Shown here: positions 19,501 through 26,164 of the stretch, piece after piece | Numbering within the stretch: position 1 is the stretch's first letter | How the letters are laid out: each line of letters opens with the position of its first letter | DNA from: Clostridia bacterium | GTDB lineage: Bacteria > Bacillota > Clostridia > UMGS1883 > UMGS1540 | DNA length: 32,139 bases | Assembly: GCA_029006755.1 (NCBI GenBank) | Contig: JAQXGO010000107.1 | Span: 1-32,139 of the forward strand | Direction of reading: 5' to 3' | Translations under genes and position numbers: made by a program | Notes under the pieces: model-generated | The model's database searches: none | What the model was told of the DNA's origin: nothing | What the model saw: the letters and a program-made list of their open reading frames with translations, nothing else

Positions 19501-20797
19501 ATTGCAAGATGCATTAGCACTTCTATATACAAAGCCCGAGCTTGTACGAAAGCAGATATTATACCATGCATCTTACCAATTTACAGAAGGAGATGTTTTC
19601 CACTGGTGGCACGAAGACGAGAAAGGGGTTCGTACCAGAATTTCTGACGACCGATTATGGTTACCTTATGCAGCCTGCCGGTACTACGCTGTAACAAAAG
19701 ACGCCTCCATTTGGGAAGAAAAGACAAGCTTCGTATTGGAACCGCCACTTTCCCCCGGTGAAGATGAACGGTACACTTTTGTAAAGGAGCGCAGTGCGCC
19801 CGATACCCTTTATGAACATTGTCGCCGCGCTATTGAAATCTCGCTTGCAAAGGGTAATCATGGATTACCGCTTATGGGCGGCGGCGATTGGAATGATGGG
19901 ATGAACCGCGTTGGTATTGAAGGAAACGGAGAAAGCGTTTGGTTATGTTTCTTTCTAAAGCATGTTCTTGATTTATTTATTCCTATTGCTGCAGAAAGAG
20001 GCGACGATGCACTTGTAAAGCGATATAGCCATGAAAAAAGTCTTTTAATCGAAGCTGTTGATAGTTCCGCATGGGATAAAACACATTATGCACGTGCTTT
20101 TTTCGACAATGGCAATCCGTTAGGTACTTCTGCCTCTCCCGAGTGTGCAATGGATGCCATCAGCCAATCCTGGTCCGTTATTGCAAACTGCGGAAGCTCT
20201 GTTCACCAAAAGACGGCTATGGATTCTCTATATGATACATTGGTTGACCGGGAGCATAGACTGATCCGTCTTCTTACCCCTGCATTCGAAAAAACAAACC
20301 CCTCCCCCGGTTATATTCAAAGCTATCCGGCCGGAATACGAGAAAACGGGGGGCAATACACGCATGGTGCAATCTGGGCGGCCATTGCCTTTGCAATTTT
20401 AGGCGATTCAACAAGAGCTTACGAACTCTTTTCCATGTTGAATCCAATTTTGCGTAGCGATACTCCCGCTTCTGCGAACCTATATAAAACAGAGCCTTAT
20501 GTGATGACTGCAGATATCTATACCGCACCTACACACATTGGGCGAGGCGGATGGAGCTGGTATACCGGTGCTGCGTCTTGGATGTATCAACTTGGACTGG
20601 ATTATTTATTAGGATTTGAGAAAAAAGGGGATTCTGTCACGTTCCACCCTTGTCTTCCTGCGGACAAACTTGGTTTTACTCTCCGTATGCGTTTTGGCAA
20701 CACACAATATGTTTTTCATGTTTATGGTCCATCAGAAGTCATTCAGCTGATAGATGATGGAGAAACACATGAATTAACAGTTGGAAAGAATATTTAG
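13556..20797 (+). CDS. Cyclic beta-1,2-glucan synthase-like protein (GT84 + glycoamylase-like + GH94)
   Basis: This 2413-residue membrane enzyme resembles NdvB/ChvB. An N-terminal cytosolic region is followed by two membrane helices (about 241-290). A processive glycosyltransferase domain has D441-D443 (LTLDDDTLLPPGA), SHDLLEG (549-555) and QHRW (583-586). A second membrane block lies at about 629-790. A glycoamylase-like domain (about 810-1240, with GVSESGFYAFD and FGVPELGL) corresponds to the cyclising domain of known synthases. The C-terminus (about 1250-2413) is GH94-like, with LMGGGDWNDGMN (D2111, the likely general acid) and TAPTHIGRGGWSWYTG. Known synthases make beta-1,2-glucan from UDP-glucose, then cyclise it and trim its length. 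It is shorter than proteobacterial forms (about 2800 aa). GGAGG precedes the ATG. The product here is inferred. Confidence 0.85.
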   Translation: MKKTVKKDFSRIYLTYKACKKNKIGLKSGSVAEWLCDNFYIFEEEYAAIQSLRLTRRSSKQSAQKAYDWAVDFLTQHQYVIEEQTLFAAMQRAQTSAPFSIGELRFLPYALRCGLLSRAAKDCQSTDDEGVMGNIVRSLIALRDLDYDVLFETYSMIDKILSKDKIYPEMNASSKDVYRRAVSKMAYSSRKSESEVCEKAYMLVKQKKGKQSHVGYYLIGEGENLLRKELGLPPHKEVNKPVIYIGCILFFSLAFAYGLAVSTHKVFWSILSIIPLMDAIITLLQYLLLKTTPVRPLPALKLSNGIPESVLIVYPTLLSSVKKGEEMAKKLEICYLANRDKNLHFAVLGDFKDSVTHTEDASIPAACQKAISALNEKYGNHFYLLHRGQTYCERQNKWMGLERKRGAISDLNAFLRNQYDFAYTAGQIENLRGIRYVLTLDDDTLLPPGAAVRMVGTALHPLNKPTIENGIVTSGYGIIEPRVSVRLESAGKTFFSRIFAGQGGIDTYHSAVSEFYMDVFGETVFTGKGLYNVDTFSACMSIPPDTVLSHDLLEGSYVRCALASDVQVFDGFPGRFLAFSLRQHRWTRGDWQLLPWLSNHIRNENGQKIKNPLTLLSKWKIFDNLRRSITPIFQLILILSGCRSAILVALISLLLPMLLYLIDALLQKSYIFIGEKTNTGIVYGFKAILYQMTLSFAFLAHTAYTSFDAVCLGIYRACTHRRTLEWVTASDAETGSVNTLLGHYRAMLFSFVIGILSVLSVITGFVYESSIPLIFGIVWIFSPAIAYITGQEREPVSYGLTSQKEKLLLDCATRIWHFFADYMTEADHYLPPDNVQIKPYKGVAHRTSPTNIGLGMVACLCACKLGLITPEEMQNRISKTMDTVEKLETWKGHLYNWYDTITCKPLSPRYVSTVDSGNFLCYLVVAAMGISTYTGENHPLVKRLLRFVWNVDFKPLYNEKKKLLSIGFSVEENRLTNSYYDLLASEARQAGFLAIALGQLPPEHWFSLGRGLTSSEGFKGLISWSGTMFEYLMPLLIMKSYRGTLLDETYRFAVGCQKRYGRRRHVPWGVSESGFYAFDTEGNYQYKAFGVPELGLVRHLADDIVIAPYATILALMIDSRSAIANMQLLKREGLYGEYGFFEAADFTEERLSGTMRRGVIKSYMAHHQGMSLAAITNVLCDNFLQQKFHAYPPIQAIEPLLKERIPLRVPAIRDRQERVPPVRYKRTYDAECVRRFKNVETMPRPVQLLSNGSYHLCIDSAGHGYSTLDGIYLHKVNVPYYNGQAVYIVNTNSGQVMDGYGNDCTFFGHMAIYHGEQNKLTTTLQVNVDPEDNCEVRRITVCNTAGKPRTVEIYYYAEPSLTTPMASEAHNAFSNLFVQTEEQNGVLYAVRRKRTENEKTFIGFAAAIEEGNKEGALQYDTDRMSFWGRGTEFPVAVKSGSILAGKTGTVLDPAFALKIRLEIKDGESGSVTFLSGLVDTKERATQIVNKYKTHQKNVSNDAYQYKKNNSPIAFQEGEEATFLHAAGYLLYGFAPTPAILTAKEKNMRPRSDLWKFGISGDNPILFLVLTDSADLSLLESFLKAHRYFREYGIPTDLVVYCDESGGYTKPLFDTVVKKRVPNEFIFGRSDIDEGDKRLLIASASIYADKSTGGFSALPPYPVQNTKNVHIQEGQQDEAITLPNLLYANGFGGFDAQTGEYVILQTKRCQTPLPWSHIVANPHFGFIATESGGGNTWSNNSQSFRISPWYNDATIDPCGERLILKDGEDVWSPMAGIFPEEGQFVTRYGFGYVSYYRKTRNISHTATLFTPPQGEKKAILLSLTNHEKESRTLTVEYAFTPVLGTQPKPKDIIILETGKLVRMRNAFHDTMKTVCLSAGEGGQCGGDCTNVWARQSITLVPNETHNICFTIYTDDAPITDAASALKETKAYWQSCLSEITVETADASFNLLLSGWLLYQALCCRLFARSAFYQSGGATGFRDQLQDALALLYTKPELVRKQILYHASYQFTEGDVFHWWHEDEKGVRTRISDDRLWLPYAACRYYAVTKDASIWEEKTSFVLEPPLSPGEDERYTFVKERSAPDTLYEHCRRAIEISLAKGNHGLPLMGGGDWNDGMNRVGIEGNGESVWLCFFLKHVLDLFIPIAAERGDDALVKRYSHEKSLLIEAVDSSAWDKTHYARAFFDNGNPLGTSASPECAMDAISQSWSVIANCGSSVHQKTAMDSLYDTLVDREHRLIRLLTPAFEKTNPSPGYIQSYPAGIRENGGQYTHGAIWAAIAFAILGDSTRAYELFSMLNPILRSDTPASANLYKTEPYVMTADIYTAPTHIGRGGWSWYTGAASWMYQLGLDYLLGFEKKGDSVTFHPCLPADKLGFTLRMRFGNTQYVFHVYGPSEVIQLIDDGETHELTVGKNI

Positions 20798-20818
20798 ACA
20801 AATTTCGTCTTTTTTCTA
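20796..20818 (+). terminator. Weak possible terminator after the glucan synthase gene
   Basis: AGAC/GTCT arms around AAATTTC at the gene end are followed by TTTTTT. The stem is only 4 bp plus a mismatch, so termination here is doubtful. Confidence 0.35.
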
Positions 20819-20825
20819 AAAAAGC

Positions 20826-20854
20826 TTGACAAATTGCTTATGGAGGTCTATAAT
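20826..20854 (+). promoter_or_regulatory. Promoter of the lysine-riboswitch transporter operon
   Basis: The consensus pair TTGACA (20826-20831) and TATAAT (20849-20854) has a 17-bp spacer. Transcription would begin near 20861, just ahead of the riboswitch. Confidence 0.9.
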
Positions 20855-20885
20855 GACAATATCATTTAACTTGTTGATATACTTG

Positions 20886-21059
20886 ATATGGTAGAGGTGC
20901 GAAATCTATCAGTAGCATGTTACAGTCGTCGGTAAACGCACATGTGAAAGGAGCTTTCGCCGAAGCGTAATGGATGTTACCGCATCCGGCACGTTGGGGT
21001 CTTGCAAAATATGTAAGGCACTGTCATTTAGGTGCAGCCTAAGTGGAGAGCTATCATGG
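20886..21059 (+). ncRNA. Lysine riboswitch (L-box) aptamer
   Basis: The conserved L-box core is present in order: AGAGGTGCGAA (20893-20903), AGTAGC, GTGAAAGGAGCTTTCGCCGAAGCG as a split core block, GGCACTGTCA, and TGGAGAGCTATC near 21044-21055. The closing P1 helix pairs ATGGTAG (20888-20894) with CTATCAT (21051-21057), with one G-U pair. L-box RNAs bind free lysine and switch off downstream biosynthesis or uptake genes. Here the aptamer precedes an intrinsic terminator and an amino acid ABC transporter, so lysine should repress the transporter by premature termination. Confidence 0.95.
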
Positions 21060-21092
21060 ATTTTGAATACGGTCCATTGTACCATGTTTTTT

Positions 21093-21133
21093 AAACCCGT
21101 GATGCTTCATTGATAGTATCACGGGTTTTTGAA
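21093..21133 (+). terminator. Riboswitch expression-platform terminator
   Basis: An 11-bp stem, AAACCCGTGAT (21093-21103) with ATCACGGGTTT (21118-21128), has a 14-nt loop and a following T-run, and ends before the ribosome binding site. The loop holds TGATAG (21111-21116), complementary to the P1 3' arm CTATCA (21051-21056). Pairing of these two would open both P1 and the terminator, a plausible antiterminator (inference). Confidence 0.88.
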
Positions 21134-21155
21134 AAAAATTATAAGGAGAATCCCC

Positions 21156-22001
21156 ATGAAAAAAAGAACACTTTTATTGTCCCTATTCCTCTGCCTTAGC
21201 CTGGCGCTTGGCGGCTGCGGTGCAAAGGACGCAGAAACGACGAACGATGCAAAGGACACTTTGACAGTTGCAATGGAGTGCAGCTATGCTCCTTACAACT
21301 GGACACAGAAAGATGCATCAAATGGTGCTGTACCTATTAAAGACAGCTCCGATTTCGCATTCGGCTATGATGTAATGATGGCAAAGCACATTGCAGAAAA
21401 GATTGGCATGAATCTTGAAATCGTTAAATCCGATTGGGATTCTTTAGTACCTGCTGTGCAATCCGGCATTGTAGACTGTGTTATTGCCGGTCAGTCTATT
21501 ACCTCAGAAAGAATGCAGTCTGTTGACTTTACAAAACCTTACTATTACGCATCCATTGTAGCACTTGTAAAGAGCGATGGCAAGTATGCAAATGCAGCCG
21601 GCGTTTCTGATCTTGCAGGTGCAACCTGTACTTCTCAGCTGAATACAGTGTGGTATGATGTATGCTTACCACAGATTAAAGATGCAAATATTCTTGCTGC
21701 ACAGGATACAGCACCGGCTATGCTTGTTGCATTAAAGGCTGGCACTTGTGATTTAATTGTTACAGATATGCCTACCGCAATGGCAGCATGTGCTACTGAC
21801 CCCAGCTTAAAATTATTAGATTTTACCGGTTCTGACGATAATTTTGAAGTTTCTGATGAAGAAATCAATATCGGTATTTCTCTCCAGAAGGGCAACACTG
21901 AACTTGCAGATAAAATTAATGGAGTCTTATCCGAAATGACTGAAGATGATTTCAAAAAGATGATGAGCGATGCAATCGCCGTGCAACCCCTCAGCAACTA
22001 A
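21156..22001 (+). CDS. Amino acid ABC transporter substrate-binding lipoprotein (probably lysine)
   Basis: This 281-residue solute-binding protein belongs to the polar amino acid family (SBP_bac_3). A signal peptide with lipobox LALGGC gives Cys21 as the lipid-modified first residue, so the mature protein is anchored on the outer face of the membrane. The ligand-binding fold is seen in MECSYAPYNWTQ, FGYDVMMAKHIAEKIG, VPAVQSGIVDCVIAGQSIT and SVDFTKPYYYA. AAGGAG precedes ATG 21156; longer in-frame starts would begin in the terminator stem. The lysine riboswitch upstream is the reason for naming lysine as substrate; the sequence alone would allow other cationic or polar amino acids. Confidence 0.9.
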   Translation: MKKRTLLLSLFLCLSLALGGCGAKDAETTNDAKDTLTVAMECSYAPYNWTQKDASNGAVPIKDSSDFAFGYDVMMAKHIAEKIGMNLEIVKSDWDSLVPAVQSGIVDCVIAGQSITSERMQSVDFTKPYYYASIVALVKSDGKYANAAGVSDLAGATCTSQLNTVWYDVCLPQIKDANILAAQDTAPAMLVALKAGTCDLIVTDMPTAMAACATDPSLKLLDFTGSDDNFEVSDEEINIGISLQKGNTELADKINGVLSEMTEDDFKKMMSDAIAVQPLSN

Positions 22002-22022
22002 TTTTTAATGATGTTTTTGTAG

Positions 22023-22050
22023 GCCGGCAGTTCCTTTTTGAATTGTCGGC
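22023..22050 (+). promoter_or_regulatory. Intercistronic stem-loop between lipoprotein and permease genes
   Basis: GCCGGCAGTTC (22023-22033) pairs with GAATTGTCGGC (22040-22050) through 11 pairs, two of them G-U. No T-run follows, so it is more likely an mRNA-stabilising or attenuating element that lets the binding protein be made in excess over the permease. Confidence 0.6.
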
Positions 22051-22074
22051 TTATATACAAAGGAGATACTATCT

Positions 22075-22884
22075 ATGCCGCAAGATTTTGGTGGCAGAAT
22101 TGTTTTTATTCTGCAAAACTACTGGACTTCCTTCCTAAAAGGTGCCGGCACAACGATGGCAATCGCAATCATCTCAACCTTAATTGGCTGTCTTATTGGA
22201 TTTGCAATCGGAATCATTCAAACCATTCCCCTATCTAAAGGGGACAACCTTCTTAAAAAGATTTTTTTACGGATCGTCTGGTTTTTCGTGGGTGTTTATG
22301 TTGAAGTTTTCCGCGGTACGCCTATGATGGTACAGGCAATGTTTATTTTCTACGGCATGCCGCTTGTTTTCGGCATTAAACTTGCCATGTGGCCCGCAGC
22401 CATCCTAATTGTTTCTATAAACACTGGTGCATATATGGCTGAAACTGTTCGCGGTGGCATCCTGTCCATTGATAATGGGCAAACCGAAGGTGCGCTCGCG
22501 ATTGGTATGACCCATTGGCAAACTATGACGAATGTAATATTGCCACAGGCACTTAGAAACACAATTCCTCAAATTGGTAATAACCTTATTATTAATATAA
22601 AGGATACATGTGTTTTGTCTGTAATCGGTACTGTTGAATTGTTCTATACTACAAAAGGCATTGCCGGTTCTTATTACACCTATTTTGAAGCATTTACAAT
22701 CACTATGGTAATGTACTTTATTCTCACCTTCATTTGTTCTCGTGTATTACGTTTGTGGGAGAGCAAGCTGGATGGACCGCAAAACTATGATTTAGCAACA
22801 ACAGACACTCTGGCGCATACAAGTGGTTTAAACACTTTCCCGAAATCACGTCGTCCTAAAGACGGCACCCGTGATTCGCTGTAA
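22075..22884 (+). CDS. Amino acid ABC transporter permease
   Basis: This 269-residue inner-membrane permease belongs to the HisM/GlnP family. It has about five membrane segments and the EAA-type cytoplasmic loop that docks on the ATPase ([15 protein letters not shown] followed by [15 protein letters not shown]). A single permease gene is present, so it probably works as a homodimer with the lipoprotein and the ATPase. The C-terminus has a polar tail of about 35 residues ([13 protein letters not shown] onwards) beyond the last helix. AAAGGAG precedes the ATG. Confidence 0.93.
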   Translation: MPQDFGGRIVFILQNYWTSFLKGAGTTMAIAIISTLIGCLIGFAIGIIQTIPLSKGDNLLKKIFLRIVWFFVGVYVEVFRGTPMMVQAMFIFYGMPLVFGIKLAMWPAAILIVSINTGAYMAETVRGGILSIDNGQTEGALAIGMTHWQTMTNVILPQALRNTIPQIGNNLIINIKDTCVLSVIGTVELFYTTKGIAGSYYTYFEAFTITMVMYFILTFICSRVLRLWESKLDGPQNYDLATTDTLAHTSGLNTFPKSRRPKDGTRDSL

Positions 22885-22904
22885 GAAAGGACGGCATAGA
22901 TAAA

Positions 22905-23651
22905 ATGAATGAACAAAATCCCATCCTTGAAATTCGTCACTTATCTAAAAATTTTGGGAAAAATATTGTACTCAAGGATATTGATTTCTCCGTTAAAAAA
23001 GGGGATGCAACTTGTGTGATTGGTGCATCCGGCTCCGGCAAATCCACCCTGCTTCGATGCCTAAATCTTTTAGAAACACCTTCCTCCGGTGAAATTTTAT
23101 TTCATGGAAAGAATATTCTATCACAAACCGTAAAGCCGGCTGCCTATCGGGCAAAAACCGGTATGGTTTTTCAAAGCTTTAATCTTTTCAATAATATGAA
23201 TGTGCTAAAAAACTGTTCTGTTGGACCGATCAAGGTTTTAAAGCTTTCCCGCAATGAAGCAGAAGAACGCGCTATGAAGTATTTAACAAAAGTTGGCATG
23301 GCTCCCTATATAAATGCAAAGCCCAGTCAGCTTTCCGGCGGACAAAAACAACGTGTTGCCATCGCTAAGGCGCTTGCCATGGAACCGGAGGTACTTCTAT
23401 TTGATGAACCCACCAGTGCACTAGACCCACAAATGGTTGGTGAAGTTTTAAGTGTTATGCGTACGCTGGCTTCTGAGGGAATGACAATGATTGTTGTTAC
23501 GCATGAAATGGCTTTTGCACGGGATGTATCAACAAGAGTTGTATTTATGGCAGATGGCGTAATTGATTGTTCCGGCACGCCACAGGAAATCTTTGGTGAC
23601 ATACAAAACGAAAAGTTAAAGGATTTTCTCTCACGATTTAATAATCAGTAA
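22905..23651 (+). CDS. Amino acid ABC transporter ATP-binding protein
   Basis: This 248-residue ATPase belongs to the GlnQ/HisP group and energises uptake by the permease upstream. Walker A is GASGSGKST (40-48), the Q-loop lies in [10 protein letters not shown], the signature LSGGQKQR starts at 143, Walker [13 protein letters not shown] has D167/E168, and the switch histidine is in [11 protein letters not shown]. It starts 20 bp after the permease gene, with GAAAGGA upstream, and ends the riboswitch-controlled operon. Confidence 0.96.
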   Translation: MNEQNPILEIRHLSKNFGKNIVLKDIDFSVKKGDATCVIGASGSGKSTLLRCLNLLETPSSGEILFHGKNILSQTVKPAAYRAKTGMVFQSFNLFNNMNVLKNCSVGPIKVLKLSRNEAEERAMKYLTKVGMAPYINAKPSQLSGGQKQRVAIAKALAMEPEVLLFDEPTSALDPQMVGEVLSVMRTLASEGMTMIVVTHEMAFARDVSTRVVFMADGVIDCSGTPQEIFGDIQNEKLKDFLSRFNNQ

Positions 23652-23659
23652 GTCTTATT

Positions 23660-23696
23660 AAAGGGTGTACCTGCAAACAGGCACACCCTTTTTTCA
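23660..23696. terminator. Terminator between ABC transporter operon and glycerate kinase
   Basis: AAGGGTGT-A-CCTG (23661-23673) pairs with CAGG-C-ACACCCTT (23678-23690) with one A/C mismatch and a 4-nt loop, followed by a T-run on the plus strand. Genes converge here, and it may also serve the minus-strand operon, though with a weaker T-run on that side. Confidence 0.88.
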
Positions 23697-23713
23697 TCCA
23701 CAATGCGAAACCA

Positions 23714-24838
23714 TTATTTGTTATTCACTTGAATTTTTAAAAGACGAAACATCCTGTCTGCCGCATTCTTTAGCATTAGTTCTGCATTTTTCATTGCTTC
23801 TGTAAGGGGCATGGCTGTATGAAACACAGAATAAACCGCACGAATACCGGCTTGATATACAGCCTCAAAACCTTCCCCTATTCCTCCAACAAGAGCAATA
23901 CAAGGCTTATCCCCACATCTTGCAGCAACGCCTACTGCCGCTTTTCCAAACGCTGATTGTGCATCCATCTTTCCTTCGCCTGTAATAATCAAATCCGCAT
24001 CTGAAATAGTCTTGTTGAAATCCAAAATATCCAAAACTGTTTCAATCCCGGAGCAGAATTGACCGCCTAAGAATGCCATCAGTGCTGCGCCAACGCCGCC
24101 TGCTGCTCCGCCACCGATTGCAGAACTCCATGTTCCCGGAATTGTTTTTTCTAACACAGCGGCGTAATTCTGCATGCCGGCCTCCAGTTGAATCAGTTCC
24201 TCCTGACTTGCACCTTTTTGCGCTCCATACATCATCGTCGCACCTGTTTTACCGACAAGCGGATTTTTAACATCGCAAATGATTTTACATTTGATTTCTC
24301 GAATCCGCGGATGCATACCGCTTAAATCAATTGCACAAATTTTAGAAAGGTTATCGCCAATGCCGCACAAAGCTTCACCATTCTCATCTAAAAATCGGAC
24401 GCCCAGTGCACGCATCATTCCAATGCCACCATCATTCGTTGCACTGCCGCCAATGGCAATATAAAGCATTTTTGCACCGGCATCCAGCGCGTGCGCAATC
24501 GCCTCTCCAAGACCTTGAGAGGTCGTTTTGCGCGCCGAAGGCTCTTGTACCATACCAAGGCCACTGGTGAGTGCCATTTCAATATAGGCCGCTTCCCCAT
24601 CTCTTAAATAGTAGCTTGGGGAAGGCCGAAAATCAGGGCCGGTAACTGTACACTCTATTTTTTCAAAATCCTTTCCACTCAGAAGTGCTTCTAACGTTCC
24701 TTCTCCACCATCTGCAATTGGTATTGAAACAACTTTTGCATTTGGAAAATGCTCCTTCGCTTTTTCTGCAATGGAATGTGCCACTTCCGCTGCGGAAAGA
24801 CTCCCTTTAAATGAATCCGGCGCAACAACAATTTTCAT
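23714..24838 (-). CDS. Glycerate kinase (GarK/GlxK family)
   Basis: This 374-residue cytoplasmic kinase phosphorylates D-glycerate with ATP, most members yielding 2-phosphoglycerate that enters lower glycolysis. Family hallmarks are the N-terminal VVAPDSFKGSLSA (K11), IADGGEGTLEALL (about 41-53), AIGGSATNDGGIGMMRALG and ITGEGKMDAQSAFGKA. It lies 11 bp downstream of the two ThrE-like genes, and AAGGAG precedes its ATG, so the three genes form one operon. That pairing suggests a link with serine or glycerate metabolism, but this is inference. Confidence 0.93.
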   Translation of the reverse strand: MKIVVAPDSFKGSLSAAEVAHSIAEKAKEHFPNAKVVSIPIADGGEGTLEALLSGKDFEKIECTVTGPDFRPSPSYYLRDGEAAYIEMALTSGLGMVQEPSARKTTSQGLGEAIAHALDAGAKMLYIAIGGSATNDGGIGMMRALGVRFLDENGEALCGIGDNLSKICAIDLSGMHPRIREIKCKIICDVKNPLVGKTGATMMYGAQKGASQEELIQLEAGMQNYAAVLEKTIPGTWSSAIGGGAAGGVGAALMAFLGGQFCSGIETVLDILDFNKTISDADLIITGEGKMDAQSAFGKAAVGVAARCGDKPCIALVGGIGEGFEAVYQAGIRAVYSVFHTAMPLTEAMKNAELMLKNAADRMFRLLKIQVNNK

Positions 24839-24849
24839 AATGTGCTCCT

Positions 24850-25302
24850 TTACGATTTAATACTTTGTACTTTTTTGTCAGAATAATTGTTGATTAATTT
24901 AAAAACTAATGAAACAATTGCAAATCCAATAGACATTGCAAAAATGACTTCAGCCGTTAATAGCGCATATTTTTTAAACTCTACCATATTGCCACTGATT
25001 ATATACGTCATTGTATAATACAAACTTCCGCCGGGAATCATCGGTACTGTTGCCGATATTAAAAGACAAGTTGTTGGTGCTTTCAGTATTTTAGATGAAA
25101 TATGTGCAAATAAACTGCAAAAGGCGGCTGAGAAGAAATACGATATAAAGTCGTTGGCCACAATACGAAATAACAAATACACACCCCATGACAGCATGCC
25201 GTTTATTGCAATGATTAACCAGTATTTCTTTTTTACATTAAAAACCATGGAGAAACCTAAGCTGCCGATAAAGGCGAGTATTAACTGTATAAAAGGATTC
25301 AT
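24850..25302 (-). CDS. Threonine/serine exporter family small subunit (YjjB/ThrE_2-like)
   Basis: This 150-residue membrane protein has about four to five hydrophobic segments and the motif VPMIPGGSLYYTM, typical of the ThrE C-terminal half and of E. coli YjjB. In Corynebacterium, ThrE is a single protein that exports threonine and serine; in many bacteria it is split in two, as here. In E. coli, YjjP/YjjB has been described as a succinate exporter, so the substrate is uncertain. It overlaps the upstream large-half gene by 4 bp, pointing to coupled translation and a shared complex. Confidence 0.88.
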   Translation of the reverse strand: MNPFIQLILAFIGSLGFSMVFNVKKKYWLIIAINGMLSWGVYLLFRIVANDFISYFFSAAFCSLFAHISSKILKAPTTCLLISATVPMIPGGSLYYTMTYIISGNMVEFKKYALLTAEVIFAMSIGFAIVSLVFKLINNYSDKKVQSIKS

Positions 25303-26060
25303 ACGCTTAACCCTCCAAAAACAAATGATATCAAGATAAATCCGCTAGCAATGCTCGCAGCAGTAAAGAGGGATTCTGTAAAACGTAAAAGACCCGTGAT
25401 GGTTTCACCAAGTAACATATCACGAACGGAATGGGTAATGGCAATACCCGGAATAGAAAGCATAATACAGCCAATCAATATCTTATCAAGATTCAAGCCA
25501 AGATGTAGTCTGTTTCCCAAAAGTACCAAGATGTTACCCACAAAACCGGTCATGACAGAGATAATAAAATCTCCTAAAAGAACATTCTCATTTATCAAGA
25601 GGTTGAATCGCTTGAAAAATGTAATGATTACTGCGAGAACCGCCGTAATCAGAGCATCTGCAATGCTTCCGCCAAAAAACATTGTAAATCCGCCGGCTGC
25701 TAAGATTGCGCCAATGTATGTCTTATATTTCCGTGCTTGTGTTTCTTTTTTTTCAAGTACAAAATCCTCAATCAAATCAGCTTTTCCATCACATACATCT
25801 CGAGAAAATTGATTTAATTCTTCTAACCTTTCTAAATCTGTACCCCATCTGTCAATCCTGCGAAACTGACTGTATACCTTCCCATTATTATCTTCTGCTG
25901 TAATTTGAATCTGTGAAGTGATTGTAAAGACATTGACTTTTTTAAAATCATAACGAAATAACAAACGAGCAATTGTATCCTCCACACGGCTTACTTCCCC
26001 GCCCGTTCTAAGCATTTGTTCTCCGATATCCAAAGCTTTGCCAATATAAATTTCATTCAC
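25299..26060 (-). CDS. Threonine/serine exporter family large subunit (YjjP/ThrE_1, DUF1212)
   Basis: This protein of about 253 residues has a soluble N-terminal part (GEQMLRTGGEVSRVEDTI, then VFTITSQIQITAED) and about five membrane segments after residue 115. The TGGEVSRVEDT motif is the signature of the DUF1212/YjjP half of split ThrE exporters. The start is taken as GTG 26060 because GAGGGA lies 6 nt upstream and because the likely promoter puts the transcription start near 26086, downstream of an in-frame ATG at 26090. The ATG cannot be fully excluded. It is the first gene of a three-gene operon with the small half and glycerate kinase. Confidence 0.88.
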   Translation of the reverse strand: MNEIYIGKALDIGEQMLRTGGEVSRVEDTIARLLFRYDFKKVNVFTITSQIQITAEDNNGKVYSQFRRIDRWGTDLERLEELNQFSRDVCDGKADLIEDFVLEKKETQARKYKTYIGAILAAGGFTMFFGGSIADALITAVLAVIITFFKRFNLLINENVLLGDFIISVMTGFVGNILVLLGNRLHLGLNLDKILIGCIMLSIPGIAITHSVRDMLLGETITGLLRFTESLFTAASIASGFILISFVFGGLSV

Positions 26061-26092
26061 TGCAAATCCCTCATAAACGAAAATTTGCATTT

Positions 26093-26121
26093 ATTTTATC
26101 ATAAATTCTCCAAAAAATCAA
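26093..26121 (-). promoter_or_regulatory. Promoter of the thrE-like/glycerate kinase operon
   Basis: On the minus strand TTGATT (26116-26121) and TAAAAT (26093-26098) have a 17-bp spacer. The position supports the downstream GTG start of the first gene. Confidence 0.6.
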
Positions 26122-26164
26122 CAAATTTCTTTGAGATTTGACGCATCCTTCAAATATTCATACA

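Noticed and set aside
13556-20797. Simple cellobiose/cellodextrin phosphorylase
   Set aside because: The GH94-like region is only the C-terminal part; the membrane glycosyltransferase with DDD and QHRW motifs and the glycoamylase-like domain indicate a glucan synthase.
22023-22050. Terminator ending the operon after the lipoprotein gene
   Set aside because: The stem is not followed by a T-run, and the permease and ATPase genes complete the same transporter without another promoter.
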